DNA of 64,000 nt from Phycisphaerales bacterium (GTDB lineage Bacteria; Planctomycetota; Phycisphaerae; Phycisphaerales; UBA1924), in the NCBI GenBank assembly GCA_029260455.1, contig JAJDDF010000011.1, positions 377,130 to 441,129 on the forward strand. The letters run 5' to 3'. Positions 49,067-60,783 of this stretch are shown piece by piece. Each line of letters opens with the position of its first letter. Position 1 is the first letter of the stretch. The position numbers and the translations under genes are program-made. The notes beneath the pieces are model-generated. The model worked only from the letters and a program-made list of their open reading frames with translations. It was not told the origin of the DNA and searched no databases.

Positions 49067-49783
49067 ATGTCGAAGTCTGAAGCACTCATTGAGCGGATGC
49101 ACAAGCGTCAAAAAGCCAACCACAAGTCGCGCCCGGCGGAGGCGATGACCGCTTCTGAAGCGATCGCAGCGCTCAAAAAATACAAAGCCCCGAAGTTCGA
49201 CCAGACTGTTGATGTCGTGATGCATCTGGGCATTGATGCCAAGCAGGCGGATCAGGCGATTCGCGGTGCGGTGGCGTTGCCTGCGGGCATTGGCAAGGCG
49301 AAGCGCGTGATCGCGTTTTGTCAGGCGAATGTCGAGGAAGATGCACTCGCTGCTGGGGCGATCAAGGCGGGCGGCGAATCACTTGTGCGGGAAATTGAAG
49401 GCGGGTTCTTTGACTTCGATGTCGCAGTGGCGTCGCCTGACATGATGCGTGTGATCTCGAAGCTCGGGCGCGTGCTTGGTCCCAAGGGGCTGATGCCTTC
49501 TCCCAAGGCGGGCACAGTGACGCCTGATGTTGCCAATGCGGTAAAGGAATACTCGGCGGGCAAAGTCGAATATCGCAATGACAAATTTGGGAATATTCAT
49601 GTGCCAATCGGCAAGATGAGTTTCTCTGATGACAAACTCGTGGAAAACCTCGAGGCTTTTGTTGCGACGATCACCAATGCCAGGCCGACGAGCGTGAAGG
49701 GTACGTACATCAAGAAGATTGCAATCAGTGGCACGATGACGCCGAGTGTGCTCGTCATGCCGCCTGCTGATGTGCATGCGTAA
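49067..49783 (+). CDS. rplA: 50S ribosomal protein L1
   Basis: 238 residues with the standard L1 pattern: YKAPKFDQTVDVVMHLGIDA, GKAKRVIAFCQ, LGRVLGPKGLMPSPKAGTVT and GKVEYRNDKFGNIHVPIGK. It binds 23S rRNA at the L1 stalk and in many bacteria represses its own operon. The gap to rplK is four bases. Confidence 0.97.
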   Translation: MSKSEALIERMHKRQKANHKSRPAEAMTASEAIAALKKYKAPKFDQTVDVVMHLGIDAKQADQAIRGAVALPAGIGKAKRVIAFCQANVEEDALAAGAIKAGGESLVREIEGGFFDFDVAVASPDMMRVISKLGRVLGPKGLMPSPKAGTVTPDVANAVKEYSAGKVEYRNDKFGNIHVPIGKMSFSDDKLVENLEAFVATITNARPTSVKGTYIKKIAISGTMTPSVLVMPPADVHA

Positions 49784-49795
49784 AGGGGAATCACC

Positions 49796-50341
49796 ATGAG
49801 CAAACCAGTCAAGACATTCATGATTCGTGATTATGTTGAGAGCCTCGATGGGCATGACAATGCGCTGTTGATTTCGGTGCGCGGCATTGACGCGATCACG
49901 ACCAACAATTTGCGTCAGTCACTTGCTGACAAAGACATCAAGATCACGGTGATCCGCAATGCACTTGCACGGCAGATCGTCAAGGACTCGGGGCTTGCAG
50001 CGCTTGAACCTTTACTCAAAGGACCATCGGCGCTTGCCTATGGCGCCGAGAGTGTGATTGATGTTGCGCGCGAGTTGATGAAGTGGTCCAAGGAAATCGA
50101 GAAGCTTGAGATGAAGGGGGCGGTGCTCGACGGGCAGCTTTTTGAAGGACACGCGGGCGTTGCAGCGCTTTCGAAGTTCCCAACGCGCGAGGAATCACTT
50201 GCCAATCTTGTGGGGGCAGCACTTGGCCCGGCGAGGAAGCTTGCGTCATGTGCGATGGCGCCAGCGGGCAATATCGCGGGCGTTCTCAAGACCATGCAGG
50301 ACACACTTGAAAAAGGTGAAGCGATCACCAAAGTGGCGTAA
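49796..50341 (+). CDS. rplJ: 50S ribosomal protein L10
   Basis: 181 residues. N-terminal rRNA-binding domain: RGIDAITTNNLRQSLADKDI and TVIRNALARQIVKDSG; C-terminal helix GNIAGVLKTMQDTLEKGEAI anchors L7/L12 dimers. GGGGAA precedes the ATG. Confidence 0.95.
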   Translation: MSKPVKTFMIRDYVESLDGHDNALLISVRGIDAITTNNLRQSLADKDIKITVIRNALARQIVKDSGLAALEPLLKGPSALAYGAESVIDVARELMKWSKEIEKLEMKGAVLDGQLFEGHAGVAALSKFPTREESLANLVGAALGPARKLASCAMAPAGNIAGVLKTMQDTLEKGEAITKVA

Positions 50342-50511
50342 AAGGAACAAACAAGCCCCGAGCGCAAGCGAGGGGGTACGAGACATCGGAGACAGATCAA
50401 CTTTCTTACCTCTGACTGGCCCCGAATGGGGTTAAAGACCGGGCGTGCCGGGACCTCTCGGAAGTGGGATAGCAAGGCCAACAGGGTTTGGCTCGGAAGG
50501 ATGAAGCAGAA
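50342..50511 (+). other. L10-L12 intergenic spacer
   Basis: 170 bases between rplJ and rplL, longer than usual for this pair. It contains a small GC-rich hairpin-prone stretch (CCCCGAGCGCAAGCGAGGGG) near 50356-50376 and further pairing potential, for instance GGCCCCGAATGGGG. It could be an mRNA processing or attenuation site. No gene seen. Confidence 0.35.
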
Positions 50512-50913
50512 ATGAGCGAAGAAACAAAAACGTTTGATGCGAAGATCACCAAGATGGGCGATGAGATCGTGGCCCTGACTCTGAAGGAAGCCGTCGACCT
50601 GGCGGATTATCTGAAGGACACCTACGGCATCGAGCCCGCAGCTGGCGGCGCGGTCATGATGGCTGGCCCGGGCGGCGGTGATGGTGGTGCAGCAGAAGAG
50701 AAAACGACCTTCGATGTGATCCTCGAGAGCTTCGGCGACAAAAAGATCCAGGTGATCAAGATCGTTCGCGAGGTGACTGGTTTGGGTCTGAAAGAGGCGA
50801 AGGATCTGGTCGATGCGGCAAACTCCAAGATCAAGGAGGGGTTGCCCAAGGACGAGGCCGAGGCCATCAAGACTAAACTGGAAGAAAATGGGGCGAAGGT
50901 CAAACTGGCCTGA
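50512..50913 (+). CDS. rplL: 50S ribosomal protein L7/L12
   Basis: 133 residues starting [18 protein letters not shown]. The N-terminal dimerisation helices are followed by a Gly/Ala hinge ([13 protein letters not shown]) and the conserved C-terminal factor-binding domain: [39 protein letters not shown]. The start codon chosen lies after GGAAGG and GAAG; longer upstream in-frame extension is not L12-like. Confidence 0.96.
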   Translation: MSEETKTFDAKITKMGDEIVALTLKEAVDLADYLKDTYGIEPAAGGAVMMAGPGGGDGGAAEEKTTFDVILESFGDKKIQVIKIVREVTGLGLKEAKDLVDAANSKIKEGLPKDEAEAIKTKLEENGAKVKLA

Positions 50914-51002
50914 TTTCGGGACAAATGAACTGTCGGAACCGGCCACCGACCCCGGGTCATCGCTCAAAAAAGAGAGGTGATTCGGCCGGTGTGGCCCGCC
51001 AC

Positions 51003-51031
51003 TTGCTATAGGTGGGTTAGGGTGCTATCCT
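51003..51031 (+). promoter_or_regulatory. candidate promoter upstream of rpoB
   Basis: TTGCTA and TATCCT are separated by exactly 17 bases, about 150 bases before the rpoB start. It would allow rpoB to be transcribed apart from the ribosomal protein genes. Confidence 0.4.
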
Positions 51032-51179
51032 GCAAGGTCCGAAACTGTCCACATCACCCACCGAAGATGCCCATAAGTATCGATTTGCCCAATGCCCGAG
51101 GAGCGCTCTACCCGGCGGTGTCGGCTGTCAGCCGGACCGGGGTGCGCTCGCACGACGCGACACGAGCACGAGGAAGCAT

Positions 51180-54100
51180 ATGGCTGCGCTGAAGATCCGC
51201 GACTACGCAAAGCGGGGGGACGCGATCCCCGTGCCCGACCTGACAACACTGCAGCGGAACGCCTATGAGCGTTACCTGCAACGTGAAAAGGGCCCTGATG
51301 AGCGCAACCCGGCGCTTGGGCTTGAAGCATTGTTGCGTGAGGTGTTCCCGATTGTGTCGTACGACGACACCATGCACCTAGAGTATTGCTACTACACGCT
51401 TGAAGAGGCGCGGTACACGCCTGATGAGTGCCGCGAACTGCGCCTGACCTATGGCATGCCTTTTCGGGTGTGCCTGCGTCTGAACCGTGAGAATCATCCG
51501 GACCTTGCAGAGGAAGAGATTTACCTCGGCGAGATTCCCGTGATGATGGGCGGGGGCGAATTCATCGTCAATGGCGCTGAGCGCGTGATTGTGAATCAGT
51601 TGCACCGTTCGCCGGGCATTGATTTTTCGATCGAAAGTGACGAAGGCGATCGCCCGTTGCACAAGGCGCGCGTCATCCCAGAGCGCGGCTCATGGATCGA
51701 AATCGAGGTCACGAAAAAAGACGTGATGGCGATGAAGATCGACCAGTCCACGAAACTTTCTGCAACGACATTCCTGCGCTGCCTTGATGAGTCGATTGCA
51801 TCGACCAGTGCGATTCTGTCGCTCTTTTATGACGTCAAGAATCTGCCGGTGAGCAAGTTGACTGCGGACCATTGGGCGGCGGAATCAATTCTTGACACCG
51901 AGAGCGGCGAAGAGCTTGTTCATGTCGGTCGACAGGTCGGCGAAACGCTTGAAGCGATTCAAAGTTCCGGGCTCAAGACGGTGAAGGCGATTGATGATCC
52001 GTCTGATCCGTTGATTTTGAATACTGTTGCCGAGGAGCGGCTCGAAGATTTTGCGGAACAGGCCAAGAATGAGTTTGAGGCGGCACTTCTGAAGATTTAC
52101 ACACGTCTGCGTCCGGGCAACCCGCCGCAGGTCGAGAAAGCACGCCAGCTTTTTGCCGAGAAATTTCTTGATGAGAACCGGTACCGCCTTGGTCGGGTGG
52201 GCCGATTCCGCATCAATCGCAAGTTCGATCTGGACGTGCCAGAAGATCAGATGTTCATTCGCGCTGAAGATTTTCTCCGCGTGATTCAGTACATGCTTGA
52301 CCTGCGCTCAAAGCGTCCTGATCCAAAGACCGGCAGGCCGATCGCAACGGTGGATGATATTGACCATTTGGGCAATCGTCGCCTGCGCACGCTTGATGAG
52401 CTTGCAACGGAAGAGATGCGCAAAGGTTTCCTGAAGCTGCGCCGCACGGTGCAGGAGCGCATGAGCGTGAAGGAGCCGGATGAGCTGAACAAGATCGCGG
52501 ATCTTGTGAACAGCAAGTCCATCAGTTCTGCGATTGATTTCTTCTTCGGGCGATCAGAGCTGAGCCAGGTGGTCGACCAGACGAACCCGATTAGTTCACT
52601 TGTCCATGAGCGCCGTCTGAGTGCCCTTGGCCCGGGCGGTTTGAATCGCAAACGCGCAGGCTTTGAAGTGCGCGATGTGCATATCTCCCATTACGGTCGC
52701 GTGTGTCCGATTGAGACGCCCGAAGGCACGAATATTGGTCTGATTGTGTCGCTTGGGATTTATTCCGGCACCGATGAATATGGTTTCCTGCGGACGCCGT
52801 ACCGCAAGGTTGAAAATGGCAGTGTGACAGATGAGGTCAGCTATCTGCGCGCCGATGAAGAGATGCGCGCGGTGCTTGCGCCAGCGGAATCACTCACACT
52901 TGATGGCAAGTTGACCGAGGGTGCAGTGCTTGCGCGCGTCAATGGCGAGCTTGCAGAAGTACATTCGGATGAAGTGAATTACATCGACATTTCTCCCAAG
53001 CAGATTGTGGGTGTGTCGGCGGCGCTGATTCCGTTCCTAGAACATGACGATGCCAACCGTGCGCTGATGGGTTCCAACATGCAGCGCCAGTCGGTGCCGC
53101 TTCTCAAGAGTGATCCCCCGTGCATTGCCACCGGCCTTGAGAAGGCGATCGGCAAGAATTCCGGCATGGTTATTTCCGCAAAGCGTGGCGGCGAAGTGAC
53201 GTTCGTGGATGCGGAGCGCATCATTGTTGATAACGCCGATGAATATGTCTTGCGCAAGTTCGCCGGGCTCAATGAGCGGACGTGCCTCAACCAGCGCCCC
53301 GTGGTGAAACTTGGCCAAGAGGTGCAGGCGGGCGACATTGTTGCAGATGGTCCATCAACGGTGCAGGGCGAACTGGCGATTGGCAAGAATATCCTGGTCG
53401 CGTTTGTCACCTACGATGGGTACAACTTTGAAGATGCGATCGTGATCTCTGAACGCCTGGTCAAGGCGGACACGTTCACATCGATTCACATCGATTCCTT
53501 TGATGTCGAAGTGCGCGAGACGAAACTTGGTCGGGAAGAGTTCACGCGCGATATCCCCAATGTGTCAGAGAAGATGCTGTGCAATCTCGATGAGCATGGC
53601 ATGATCCGCGTTGGTGCGCGTGTTGGCCCTGGCGATATTTTGGTCGGCAAGGTGAGCCCGAAATCCAAGAGCGAATTGACGCCTGAAGAGAAACTTCTTC
53701 ATGCGATCTTTGGTCGGGCGGGCGAAGATGTGAAGAACGATTCACTTGAAGTGCCATCGGGCAAGGCGGGCGTGGTGATCGGTGCCAAGCGCTTCTCGCG
53801 TCGCGTTCATATGAACGATGAGCAGAAGAAGGCACTGAAAGTGTCGATGGCTGAATATGCCGACCAGATGGACGAAAAAGCTGTACGCATCTTCCGCGAG
53901 TTGGTTGAGACGATCAATCTGGTGACCGGTTCTGAGATGGTTGACCCGAGCACGCGTCAGCGCGTTGGTGCATCTGACATCGCGGCCGTGTTGCTTGAGC
54001 AGATTCAGAACTTTGACCTCGGGTGGGTGAAGGGTTCGAAGGAAGCCAAAGATCGTGCGGCGAAACTGCATGGGCAGTTCTGGCCGCGCATTGATGCAAT

Positions 54101-54992
54101 CAAGAAGGAAAAGGATCGCAAGCTTGCGCACATGAAGCGCGGCGACGAACTGCCTTCGGGTGTGCTCGAGATGGTCAAGGTGTATGTCGCAGCCAAGCGT
54201 GCGTTGTCCGTGGGCGACAAGATGGCCGGGCGTCACGGGAATAAGGGTGTAATTGCCCGCATTGTGCCTGAGGCAGACATGCCCTTTATGGAAGATGGCA
54301 CGCCTGTTGATGTGCTGCTCAATCCGCTGGGTGTGCCGTCGCGCATGAATGTTGGGCAGATTCTTGAGACGCATCTCGGGTGGGCGGCGCAAGTGCTTGG
54401 CTTCCAGGCGGAAACCCCCGTGTTCGATGGTGCAACTGAGAATGAAGTACACGCGGCGATGGTCGAAGCCAATGAATATGTGGATGCCGAGCTTGCACGT
54501 CATGAGCGTGAGGGAACGCATCCGCATCATCGTGAGTTACTGGCGAGCATGCCCAAGGGCGGCAAGGTGCAACTGCATGATGGACGTACAGGCGAGCCTT
54601 TCTCACAGAAGACAACTGTGGGGTTCATGTACATGCTCAAGTTGCACCATCTTGTGGATGACAAAATCCACGCGCGTGCAACCGGGCCATATTCTTTGAT
54701 CACGCAGCAACCGCTGGGCGGCAAGGCGCGCACAGGCGGGCAGCGCTTCGGCGAAATGGAAGTGTGGGGCCTCGAAGCGTACGGCGCTGCCTACATCTTG
54801 CAGGAATTGCTGACGGTCAAGAGTGATGATGTTGAGGGTCGCACCAAGATTTATGAATCGATGGTCAAGGGCACGAATACGCTTGAAGCGGGCATGCCCG
54901 TGGCGTTTGACGTGTTGTGTAACGAATTGAAGGGCCTGGGCTTGAACGTGACGCTTGAGAAAGAGTACGCCGACGAGCCAAGTCTGTTGTAA
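51180..54992 (+). CDS. rpoB: DNA-directed RNA polymerase subunit beta
   Basis: 1270 residues. Landmarks include [20 protein letters not shown] and LHRSPGIDF, the rifampicin-region core [20 protein letters not shown] then [69 protein letters not shown] and [20 protein letters not shown] near the C-terminus. The rifampicin-site residues look like the sensitive consensus except L/I choices. A GAGGAAG lies just before the ATG. It is separated from rpoC by a lipoprotein gene. Confidence 0.98.
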   Translation: MAALKIRDYAKRGDAIPVPDLTTLQRNAYERYLQREKGPDERNPALGLEALLREVFPIVSYDDTMHLEYCYYTLEEARYTPDECRELRLTYGMPFRVCLRLNRENHPDLAEEEIYLGEIPVMMGGGEFIVNGAERVIVNQLHRSPGIDFSIESDEGDRPLHKARVIPERGSWIEIEVTKKDVMAMKIDQSTKLSATTFLRCLDESIASTSAILSLFYDVKNLPVSKLTADHWAAESILDTESGEELVHVGRQVGETLEAIQSSGLKTVKAIDDPSDPLILNTVAEERLEDFAEQAKNEFEAALLKIYTRLRPGNPPQVEKARQLFAEKFLDENRYRLGRVGRFRINRKFDLDVPEDQMFIRAEDFLRVIQYMLDLRSKRPDPKTGRPIATVDDIDHLGNRRLRTLDELATEEMRKGFLKLRRTVQERMSVKEPDELNKIADLVNSKSISSAIDFFFGRSELSQVVDQTNPISSLVHERRLSALGPGGLNRKRAGFEVRDVHISHYGRVCPIETPEGTNIGLIVSLGIYSGTDEYGFLRTPYRKVENGSVTDEVSYLRADEEMRAVLAPAESLTLDGKLTEGAVLARVNGELAEVHSDEVNYIDISPKQIVGVSAALIPFLEHDDANRALMGSNMQRQSVPLLKSDPPCIATGLEKAIGKNSGMVISAKRGGEVTFVDAERIIVDNADEYVLRKFAGLNERTCLNQRPVVKLGQEVQAGDIVADGPSTVQGELAIGKNILVAFVTYDGYNFEDAIVISERLVKADTFTSIHIDSFDVEVRETKLGREEFTRDIPNVSEKMLCNLDEHGMIRVGARVGPGDILVGKVSPKSKSELTPEEKLLHAIFGRAGEDVKNDSLEVPSGKAGVVIGAKRFSRRVHMNDEQKKALKVSMAEYADQMDEKAVRIFRELVETINLVTGSEMVDPSTRQRVGASDIAAVLLEQIQNFDLGWVKGSKEAKDRAAKLHGQFWPRIDAIKKEKDRKLAHMKRGDELPSGVLEMVKVYVAAKRALSVGDKMAGRHGNKGVIARIVPEADMPFMEDGTPVDVLLNPLGVPSRMNVGQILETHLGWAAQVLGFQAETPVFDGATENEVHAAMVEANEYVDAELARHEREGTHPHHRELLASMPKGGKVQLHDGRTGEPFSQKTTVGFMYMLKLHHLVDDKIHARATGPYSLITQQPLGGKARTGGQRFGEMEVWGLEAYGAAYILQELLTVKSDDVEGRTKIYESMVKGTNTLEAGMPVAFDVLCNELKGLGLNVTLEKEYADEPSLL

Positions 54993-55069
54993 CAGGCCGT
55001 CGAACGGGGAAGGGTTTGGCGCATCGCAATGAACGTGCGAATGAGCGCCGAGATCACCAAGACACACGA

Positions 55070-55089
55070 AAACCGGGATGACCCGGTTT
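55070..55089 (+). terminator. 8-bp perfect hairpin after rpoB
   Basis: AAACCGGG/CCCGGTTT with a four-base loop lies between the rpoB stop and the lipoprotein gene. No T-run follows, so it may be a processing or attenuation hairpin rather than a full terminator. Confidence 0.45.
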
Positions 55090-55113
55090 GTCGAGATTTA
55101 GGGGAGCCGACGG

Positions 55114-55668
55114 ATGAAGGCATTGCGCATGATGACGATGGTTGTTGCAGTTGGATCAACTGCGATGGTCATGGGATGTAAAGACAAGAACACGGACGCC
55201 AGCGAGAATGGCGACGGTGCGACAACAACGACGAGCAACGGGGGTTCAACGGCCACTGCCAGTGGGCCGCAGGCGACGTTGGATCAGTTCATCGAAGCGA
55301 TGCAGCTTGCAGATTTCGATACAGCAATCGAATTGTGCGATGAGTCGCTTGGGCAGCAGAAACTGTACACAGCCAAAGCAACGTGGGACAAGGCGCTCGA
55401 TAACGTCGACAATGAAGTTCCGCAGGCGGAGATCGCCCTTCAAATGACGCGCGCGGTGCTGCTTGGTCCGTGGGAAGGTGCGACCGGAACGGTCTCTCAA
55501 ACCGAGGGCGATTTTGCGCAGGCGACTGTGATTCGCAGCGGCGGCGCCGACCCGGTCATGTTGACTTTGAACAAGGTCGATGGCACCTGGTTGATCGTGG
55601 CGCCGGCCGAATTGTTTGGTGGTGGTTCGCCCCCAGTGCCAGGCACACCGCCGGCCCCCGCAGGCTAA
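55114..55668 (+). CDS. putative lipoprotein between rpoB and rpoC
   Basis: 184 residues. The N-terminus MKALRMMTMVVAVGSTAMVM followed by GCKDK is a lipoprotein-type signal, with a non-ideal lipobox before Cys22. A Thr/Ser/Gly-rich linker (~25-50) precedes a domain (ATLDQFIEAMQLADFDTAIE, ...TWLIVAPAELFGG) with the layout of NTF2/DUF4878-like small export domains, where a helix starts the fold and a strand with W closes it. The Pro-rich end is GSPPVPGTPPAPAG. It is in the same direction as rpoB and rpoC, with about 120 and 100 bases of spacer. An envelope role is inferred. Confidence 0.7.
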   Translation: MKALRMMTMVVAVGSTAMVMGCKDKNTDASENGDGATTTTSNGGSTATASGPQATLDQFIEAMQLADFDTAIELCDESLGQQKLYTAKATWDKALDNVDNEVPQAEIALQMTRAVLLGPWEGATGTVSQTEGDFAQATVIRSGGADPVMLTLNKVDGTWLIVAPAELFGGGSPPVPGTPPAPAG

Positions 55669-55768
55669 TGATTTGAGTGCTGATTATGGCGCTCGCCGCG
55701 ACAGATTGATGAATCCGTTTTTTTGATATTCGCCTTCCGCATTGTGCCGTGCACGCATCGGAGATGCC

Positions 55769-58700
55769 ATGACGATGAATGAAGCTGTGTTTGACCGGGT
55801 TAATGATTTCTCAAGCGTGAAGGTCACGCTTGCCTCGCCCAATGACATTCGCAGTTGGTCATTTGGAGAAGTGAAGAAACCCGAGACCATCAATTACAGG
55901 ACATATCGTCCTGAGAAAGATGGTTTGTTTTGTGAGCGCATCTTTGGGCCGGAGCGCGATTATGAGTGTGCCTGCGGCAAATTCAAGGGCACAAAGTACA
56001 AAGGCATTATCTGCGACAGGTGTGGTGTGAAAGTGACGCACTCGCGCGTGCGGCGCAAGCGTCTGGGGCACATCAATCTTGCCGCACCCATCGTGCATAT
56101 CTGGTTCTTCAAGAGTATGCCTTCCCGTCTGGGCACGCTGCTTGGCGTCAAGACCAGCGATATCGAAAAAGTTGTGTACTTCCAGGATTATGTCGTCGTC
56201 GATCCGGGCGACACAGAACTGACAGATAAGCAGTTGTTGACGGAAGATGAGCACCGTGTTGCATATGAGAAGTATGGCTCGGCGTTCAAGGCGGTTATGG
56301 GCGCCGAAGCAATTCGCGATCTGATTTCGCGCATGGATCTGGACGCGGTTGCAAAAGAATTGCGAGAGGGCATCAAGGCAACGCGTTCCAAGCAGAAGCT
56401 CAAGGATCTTGCAAAGCGGTTGAAGCTGGTCGAGCAGGTGCGCGGCTCAAGCAACGATCCTGCGTGGCTCGTGATGGATGTGGTCCCCGTCATCCCGCCG
56501 GACCTGCGCCCGCTCGTGTTACTTGAGAGCGGCAACTTTGCGACAAGTGATCTGAATGATCTGTATCGGCGCATTATCAATCGCAACAATCGCTTGAAGA
56601 AGTTGATGGACCTCAACGCTCCGGAGGTCATCATCCGCAACGAGAAGCGCATGCTTCAGCAGGCGGTTGATGCGCTCTTTGACAACAACCGTTGCAGGCG
56701 CCCGGTGCTTGGTTCAAGCAATCGCCCCCTCAAGAGCCTGACCGATATGGTCAAGGGCAAGCAGGGGCGTTTCCGCGAGAACCTGCTCGGGAAGCGCGTT
56801 GATTATTCAGCGCGCTCGGTGATTGTTGTTGGGCCGGAACTCAAACTGCACCAGTGCGGCTTGCCCAAGAAAATTGCACTCGAACTCTACCAACCCTTCA
56901 TTATTCGCAAGCTCAAGGAGCATGGCCTTGCGGACACAATCAAAAGTGCAAAGCGCATGCTCGAACGGCGCGACCCCGAGGTGTGGGACATTCTTGAAGA
57001 AGTGATTTATCAGCACCCGGTGTTGTTGAATCGTGCCCCGACGTTGCATCGAATGGGTATTCAGGCATTTGAACCGGTGTTGGTCGAAGGCAACGCGATT
57101 CAGATTCATCCGCTTGTGTGTACCGGGTTCAATGCAGACTTTGACGGCGATCAGATGGCGGTTCACCTGCCGTTGAGTGTTGAGGCACAGGCGGAAGCTC
57201 ATGTGTTGATGTTGTCGACGCACAACATCTTCAGCCCAGCGAACGGCAAGCCGATCATCTCACCATCACAGGACATCGTGATGGGCGTGTACTTCCTTAC
57301 GGTGGGTTCACCGGATCACGAAGAGCGCGCCAAGGCTGATCCAAAGTCGTTGCCGCAATACAAGGATGCACACGAGGCGTTGCTTGCGTATGACCACGGC
57401 AAGATTTTGCTCCACGATCCGATTATAGTGCGTTTGCCGCGCTTTAAGATGACCGTGAAATCGCAGGGGTCTGCGCCAGAAGCGATGCCAGCGCATGGAC
57501 GTATTCAGACCACGGTCGGTCGGGTGGTTTTCTCTGATATTCTTGATAACGGCATGCCTTTCTACAACTGTGCGCTGGGCAAGAAGGGTGCTGCGCGTGT
57601 GATTGACGATACCTATCTGTATTGCGACCGCGCGAAAACGATCGATCTCCTTGATCGCCTGAAGGACACAGGATTCCGCTGGTCGACACTCGCGGGTTTG
57701 TCATTCGGGATTACCGACCTTCGCATTCCAGAGGCGAAGGCACAGTTGCTTGATGACTCGCAGAAGCGAGCCGACAAGGTGAAGCGCAACTTTGAGCGCG
57801 GTTTGATCACAGCGCGCGAACGGTACAACCAGTTGCTCGACATCTGGGCGCATTGTCGCGAGCAGGTCACCAAGGCGCTTGTAGAAACGCTCAAGCATGA
57901 TCGCCGCGACGAGTCGGGCGAGTATGTTTCGATTGAAAATAAAGAAGGCAATCACCATCTCAATTCGGTTTATCTGATGAGTGATTCCGGTGCCCGAGGC
58001 AACATTTCGCAGATGCAACAACTCGCAGGCATGCGTGGTCTGATGGCCAAGCCTTCGGGCGAGATCATCGAAACGCCCATTCGCGCGAACTTCCGCGAAG
58101 GGCTGACGGTGCTCGAGTACTTCTCTTCGACGCACGGTGCACGAAAAGGTCTGGCAGACACGGCGCTCAAGACCGCGGACTCGGGGTATCTCACGCGAAA
58201 GCTGTGTGATGTGGCGCAGTCAGTCATCGTTGCGGAGTATGACTGCGGTTCGAAGCGCGGCATCATCAAGAAAGCGATTCGTCGCGGTGAAGAAATTGAT
58301 GTGTCGCTGCGTGAGCGGATTCAGGGTCGAGTGAGTAGGCATAACATTCTGAATCCAATTACGGATGAAGTGATCGTTGCGGAGAATGAATTCATCAGCC
58401 AGGAAGCCTCGAAAAAGGTCGAAGAACTTGGCATTGAGAGTGTTGTGGTGCGTTCGCCGCTCACAACCGAGTCGCGCTATGGCTGTTCGGTGCTTGACTA
58501 TGGCATCGATATGTCAACTGATAAGCCTGTTGAACCGGGCATGGCGGTTGGCATCATTGGGGCACAATCTATTGGTGAGCCCGGCACGCAGCTCACGATG
58601 CGCACATTCCACACGGGCGGTGTTGCATCGAACGAGCTTGTTGATACCGAAACGCGTGCAAGCCATGCAGGCACCATTGAGATTCGAGATTGCAACGAAG

Positions 58701-60187
58701 TTGAAATTGAAAATCAGGATGGTGAACTGGTGCGTGTGGCGCTGAAGCGCAATGGTCAGGTGGCTGTGCTTGATCCGCGTGGCCGCGAACTTGCCAAGTA
58801 CAATGTGCCCTACGGCGCAGAAATTGTGATGAAGAATGGTGATTCAGTGAAGAAGGGCGATCAGATCGTGCGCTGGGATCCGCATCGTACGCCGATTCTC
58901 GCTGAAAAAGGCGGCATCGCACAGTTTGTAGACATCGAACTTAATGAAACGGTGCGTGAGGATGACATTGGTCAGGGACAAACCGCGCTGCTCGTCATCG
59001 AGCACAAGGGTGAGAAGAATCCGCAGATCAACGTGGTTGATACTGATGGACAGATTCTCGACTTCCATTACCTGCCCGCGAAAGCGCGAATTGAGGTGAA
59101 GGATGGACAGGAGATCAAGGCGGGTCAGATGTTGGCACGTCAGCCGCGTGGATCGGCGGCATCGTCTGATATCACGGGCGGGTTGCCTCGCGTGACTGAG
59201 ATTTTCGAGGCGCGCAAGCCCAGGGATCCTGCTGTGATGGCAGAAATTTCAGGACGCGTCGAAATTTACTCTGACAAACGCAAGGGCAAGATGACGATTC
59301 GTGTGGTGTCAGATACAGGTCTTGAAAAGGATCACCATGTGCCGCAGGATCGTCACCTGCTTGTTCACAAGGACGATCTTGTGACCGCGGGTATGCCGCT
59401 CATTGATGGCCCGCTTGATCCTCACCAGATTCTGAAGATCAAAGGTGAAGAGTCGCTTTGGGAATATATGCTTGGCGAGGTGCAAAATGTGTATCGCGCA
59501 CAGGGTGTGACCATCAACGACAAGCACATCGAAGTGATCCTTGGTCAGATGTTGCGCAAGGTGCGCATCGAGGCGCCGGGTGATACTGATTTCCTGCCGC
59601 ATGATGTCATCGACAAGGTGCATTTCCGTCGCAAGAACGCGCTGATGGCTGACATGGGCCGGGTGAGTGATGCTGGCGAAACCGATCTGAAAGTTGATGA
59701 TCTTGTTTCACGTGCAGAGTTGCGCGAAGCCAATGCCCGGGCAGAGGCAGAGGGCAAGACGCCTGCCAAGGCGCGCAGGGGCCGCCCTGCAACGGGGCGC
59801 ACATTGCTGCTCGGCGTGACCAAGGCATCGCTGCAATCTGAATCGTTCCTGTCGGGTGCGTCCTTCCAGGAGACGACCAAGGTATTGACTGAAGCCTCAC
59901 TCAAGGGTGCTTCTGATGAACTGGTCGGCTTGAAGGAGAACGTGCTTCTTGGGCACCTGATTCCTGCAGGTACGGGCTTCCGTCCGTATCAGGCATTGCG
60001 CGTGAAGTATCTTGCAGAGCCGCCCATGTTGACGGAATCCAACGAACAATCGATGTTGGATGAAGCAGCCGAAGCAGCAGAGTTGCATGGCGCAGAAGCA
60101 GGCGAAACGCGCGATGCATCAAGTACGCCGTATTCGATAGAAATCGGCGACATGCTGATTGGTGAGGGCCGCGTGCCTCAGCAATAA
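55769..60187 (+). CDS. rpoC: DNA-directed RNA polymerase subunit beta'
   Basis: 1472 residues from the ATG reading [13 protein letters not shown] (GGAG five bases upstream). The N-terminal zinc-binding segment is [20 protein letters not shown]; the catalytic metal-binding loop [16 protein letters not shown] lies at residue ~457; the bridge/trigger region shows [20 protein letters not shown] and [20 protein letters not shown]; and the C-terminal part has [20 protein letters not shown]. The whole protein matches bacterial beta' in size. A terminator follows. Confidence 0.97.
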   Translation: MTMNEAVFDRVNDFSSVKVTLASPNDIRSWSFGEVKKPETINYRTYRPEKDGLFCERIFGPERDYECACGKFKGTKYKGIICDRCGVKVTHSRVRRKRLGHINLAAPIVHIWFFKSMPSRLGTLLGVKTSDIEKVVYFQDYVVVDPGDTELTDKQLLTEDEHRVAYEKYGSAFKAVMGAEAIRDLISRMDLDAVAKELREGIKATRSKQKLKDLAKRLKLVEQVRGSSNDPAWLVMDVVPVIPPDLRPLVLLESGNFATSDLNDLYRRIINRNNRLKKLMDLNAPEVIIRNEKRMLQQAVDALFDNNRCRRPVLGSSNRPLKSLTDMVKGKQGRFRENLLGKRVDYSARSVIVVGPELKLHQCGLPKKIALELYQPFIIRKLKEHGLADTIKSAKRMLERRDPEVWDILEEVIYQHPVLLNRAPTLHRMGIQAFEPVLVEGNAIQIHPLVCTGFNADFDGDQMAVHLPLSVEAQAEAHVLMLSTHNIFSPANGKPIISPSQDIVMGVYFLTVGSPDHEERAKADPKSLPQYKDAHEALLAYDHGKILLHDPIIVRLPRFKMTVKSQGSAPEAMPAHGRIQTTVGRVVFSDILDNGMPFYNCALGKKGAARVIDDTYLYCDRAKTIDLLDRLKDTGFRWSTLAGLSFGITDLRIPEAKAQLLDDSQKRADKVKRNFERGLITARERYNQLLDIWAHCREQVTKALVETLKHDRRDESGEYVSIENKEGNHHLNSVYLMSDSGARGNISQMQQLAGMRGLMAKPSGEIIETPIRANFREGLTVLEYFSSTHGARKGLADTALKTADSGYLTRKLCDVAQSVIVAEYDCGSKRGIIKKAIRRGEEIDVSLRERIQGRVSRHNILNPITDEVIVAENEFISQEASKKVEELGIESVVVRSPLTTESRYGCSVLDYGIDMSTDKPVEPGMAVGIIGAQSIGEPGTQLTMRTFHTGGVASNELVDTETRASHAGTIEIRDCNEVEIENQDGELVRVALKRNGQVAVLDPRGRELAKYNVPYGAEIVMKNGDSVKKGDQIVRWDPHRTPILAEKGGIAQFVDIELNETVREDDIGQGQTALLVIEHKGEKNPQINVVDTDGQILDFHYLPAKARIEVKDGQEIKAGQMLARQPRGSAASSDITGGLPRVTEIFEARKPRDPAVMAEISGRVEIYSDKRKGKMTIRVVSDTGLEKDHHVPQDRHLLVHKDDLVTAGMPLIDGPLDPHQILKIKGEESLWEYMLGEVQNVYRAQGVTINDKHIEVILGQMLRKVRIEAPGDTDFLPHDVIDKVHFRRKNALMADMGRVSDAGETDLKVDDLVSRAELREANARAEAEGKTPAKARRGRPATGRTLLLGVTKASLQSESFLSGASFQETTKVLTEASLKGASDELVGLKENVLLGHLIPAGTGFRPYQALRVKYLAEPPMLTESNEQSMLDEAAEAAELHGAEAGETRDASSTPYSIEIGDMLIGEGRVPQQ

Positions 60188-60220
60188 GCACATGCACGAC
60201 ATGCAATAATGGCTTCTCTG

Positions 60221-60246
60221 AACCCCGTTGCAAGGCGGGGTTTTTT
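60221..60246 (+). terminator. rho-independent terminator after rpoC
   Basis: AACCCCG/CGGGGTT with a short loop runs straight into six T residues, a canonical terminator ending the ribosomal/RNA polymerase cluster. Confidence 0.85.
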
Positions 60247-60259
60247 CTGCGCACACATC

Positions 60260-60781
60260 TCACTCATCATCAATTACGAATGTGCCTGTCTCGCGGTTTT
60301 TGGTCACGCCCGGGAATTTCAGCACGCGACCATGGGCCGCGCACCAGACGCCGGGTGCTACACATGATGAGGCGATCAACGCTTCGGTGAGATTTTGCAA
60401 GGCGTCACTTCGCTTCATTTCATAGGGGCGCATCGCACCGGTGAGCACAACGGCGCACCCGAGGTGTTCAAGATCAGCGCCCAGTTCCAGATGCAGGAGT
60501 TCTCCAGTTATTGAGAGTGTGTCCGTGCCATGCAGGATGATGATGCCGTCAGACATATCACACGCGGATCGCACGGCGCGCACAATGATGTTGCGATCAT
60601 CATCGGTCATTAACAGCGAATCTTTGCTCATCAGTTCCCTGATATGCACGCGCGTATTTTCAAGGCGTAGGCGAGAAAGCATGCGCGACACGATTGAACC
60701 TCTGTTGGCCAGTTCACCCGAGCGTTCGTCATAGGTCTTCTCGATCGTGCCGCCGGTTGTGATTAGTTCAATAGTGCGCAT
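60260..60781 (-). CDS. asparaginase-like protein, N-terminal domain only
   Basis: 173 residues, about half of a normal L-asparaginase (~330). It begins MRTIELITTGGTIEKTYDER, with the first catalytic Thr in TTGGTIE, and contains HGTDTLSITGELLHLEL with the second Thr-Asp pair. LTGAMRPYEMKRSDALQNL follows, as in the N-terminal domain of type II asparaginases. The C-terminal domain is absent; the end is VTKNRETGTFVIDDE. Stand-alone short asparaginase-domain proteins exist. It may hydrolyse asparagine or a related amide. It begins two bases after the thioesterase stop. Confidence 0.8.
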   Translation of the reverse strand: MRTIELITTGGTIEKTYDERSGELANRGSIVSRMLSRLRLENTRVHIRELMSKDSLLMTDDDRNIIVRAVRSACDMSDGIIILHGTDTLSITGELLHLELGADLEHLGCAVVLTGAMRPYEMKRSDALQNLTEALIASSCVAPGVWCAAHGRVLKFPGVTKNRETGTFVIDDE

Positions 60782-60783
60782 GG

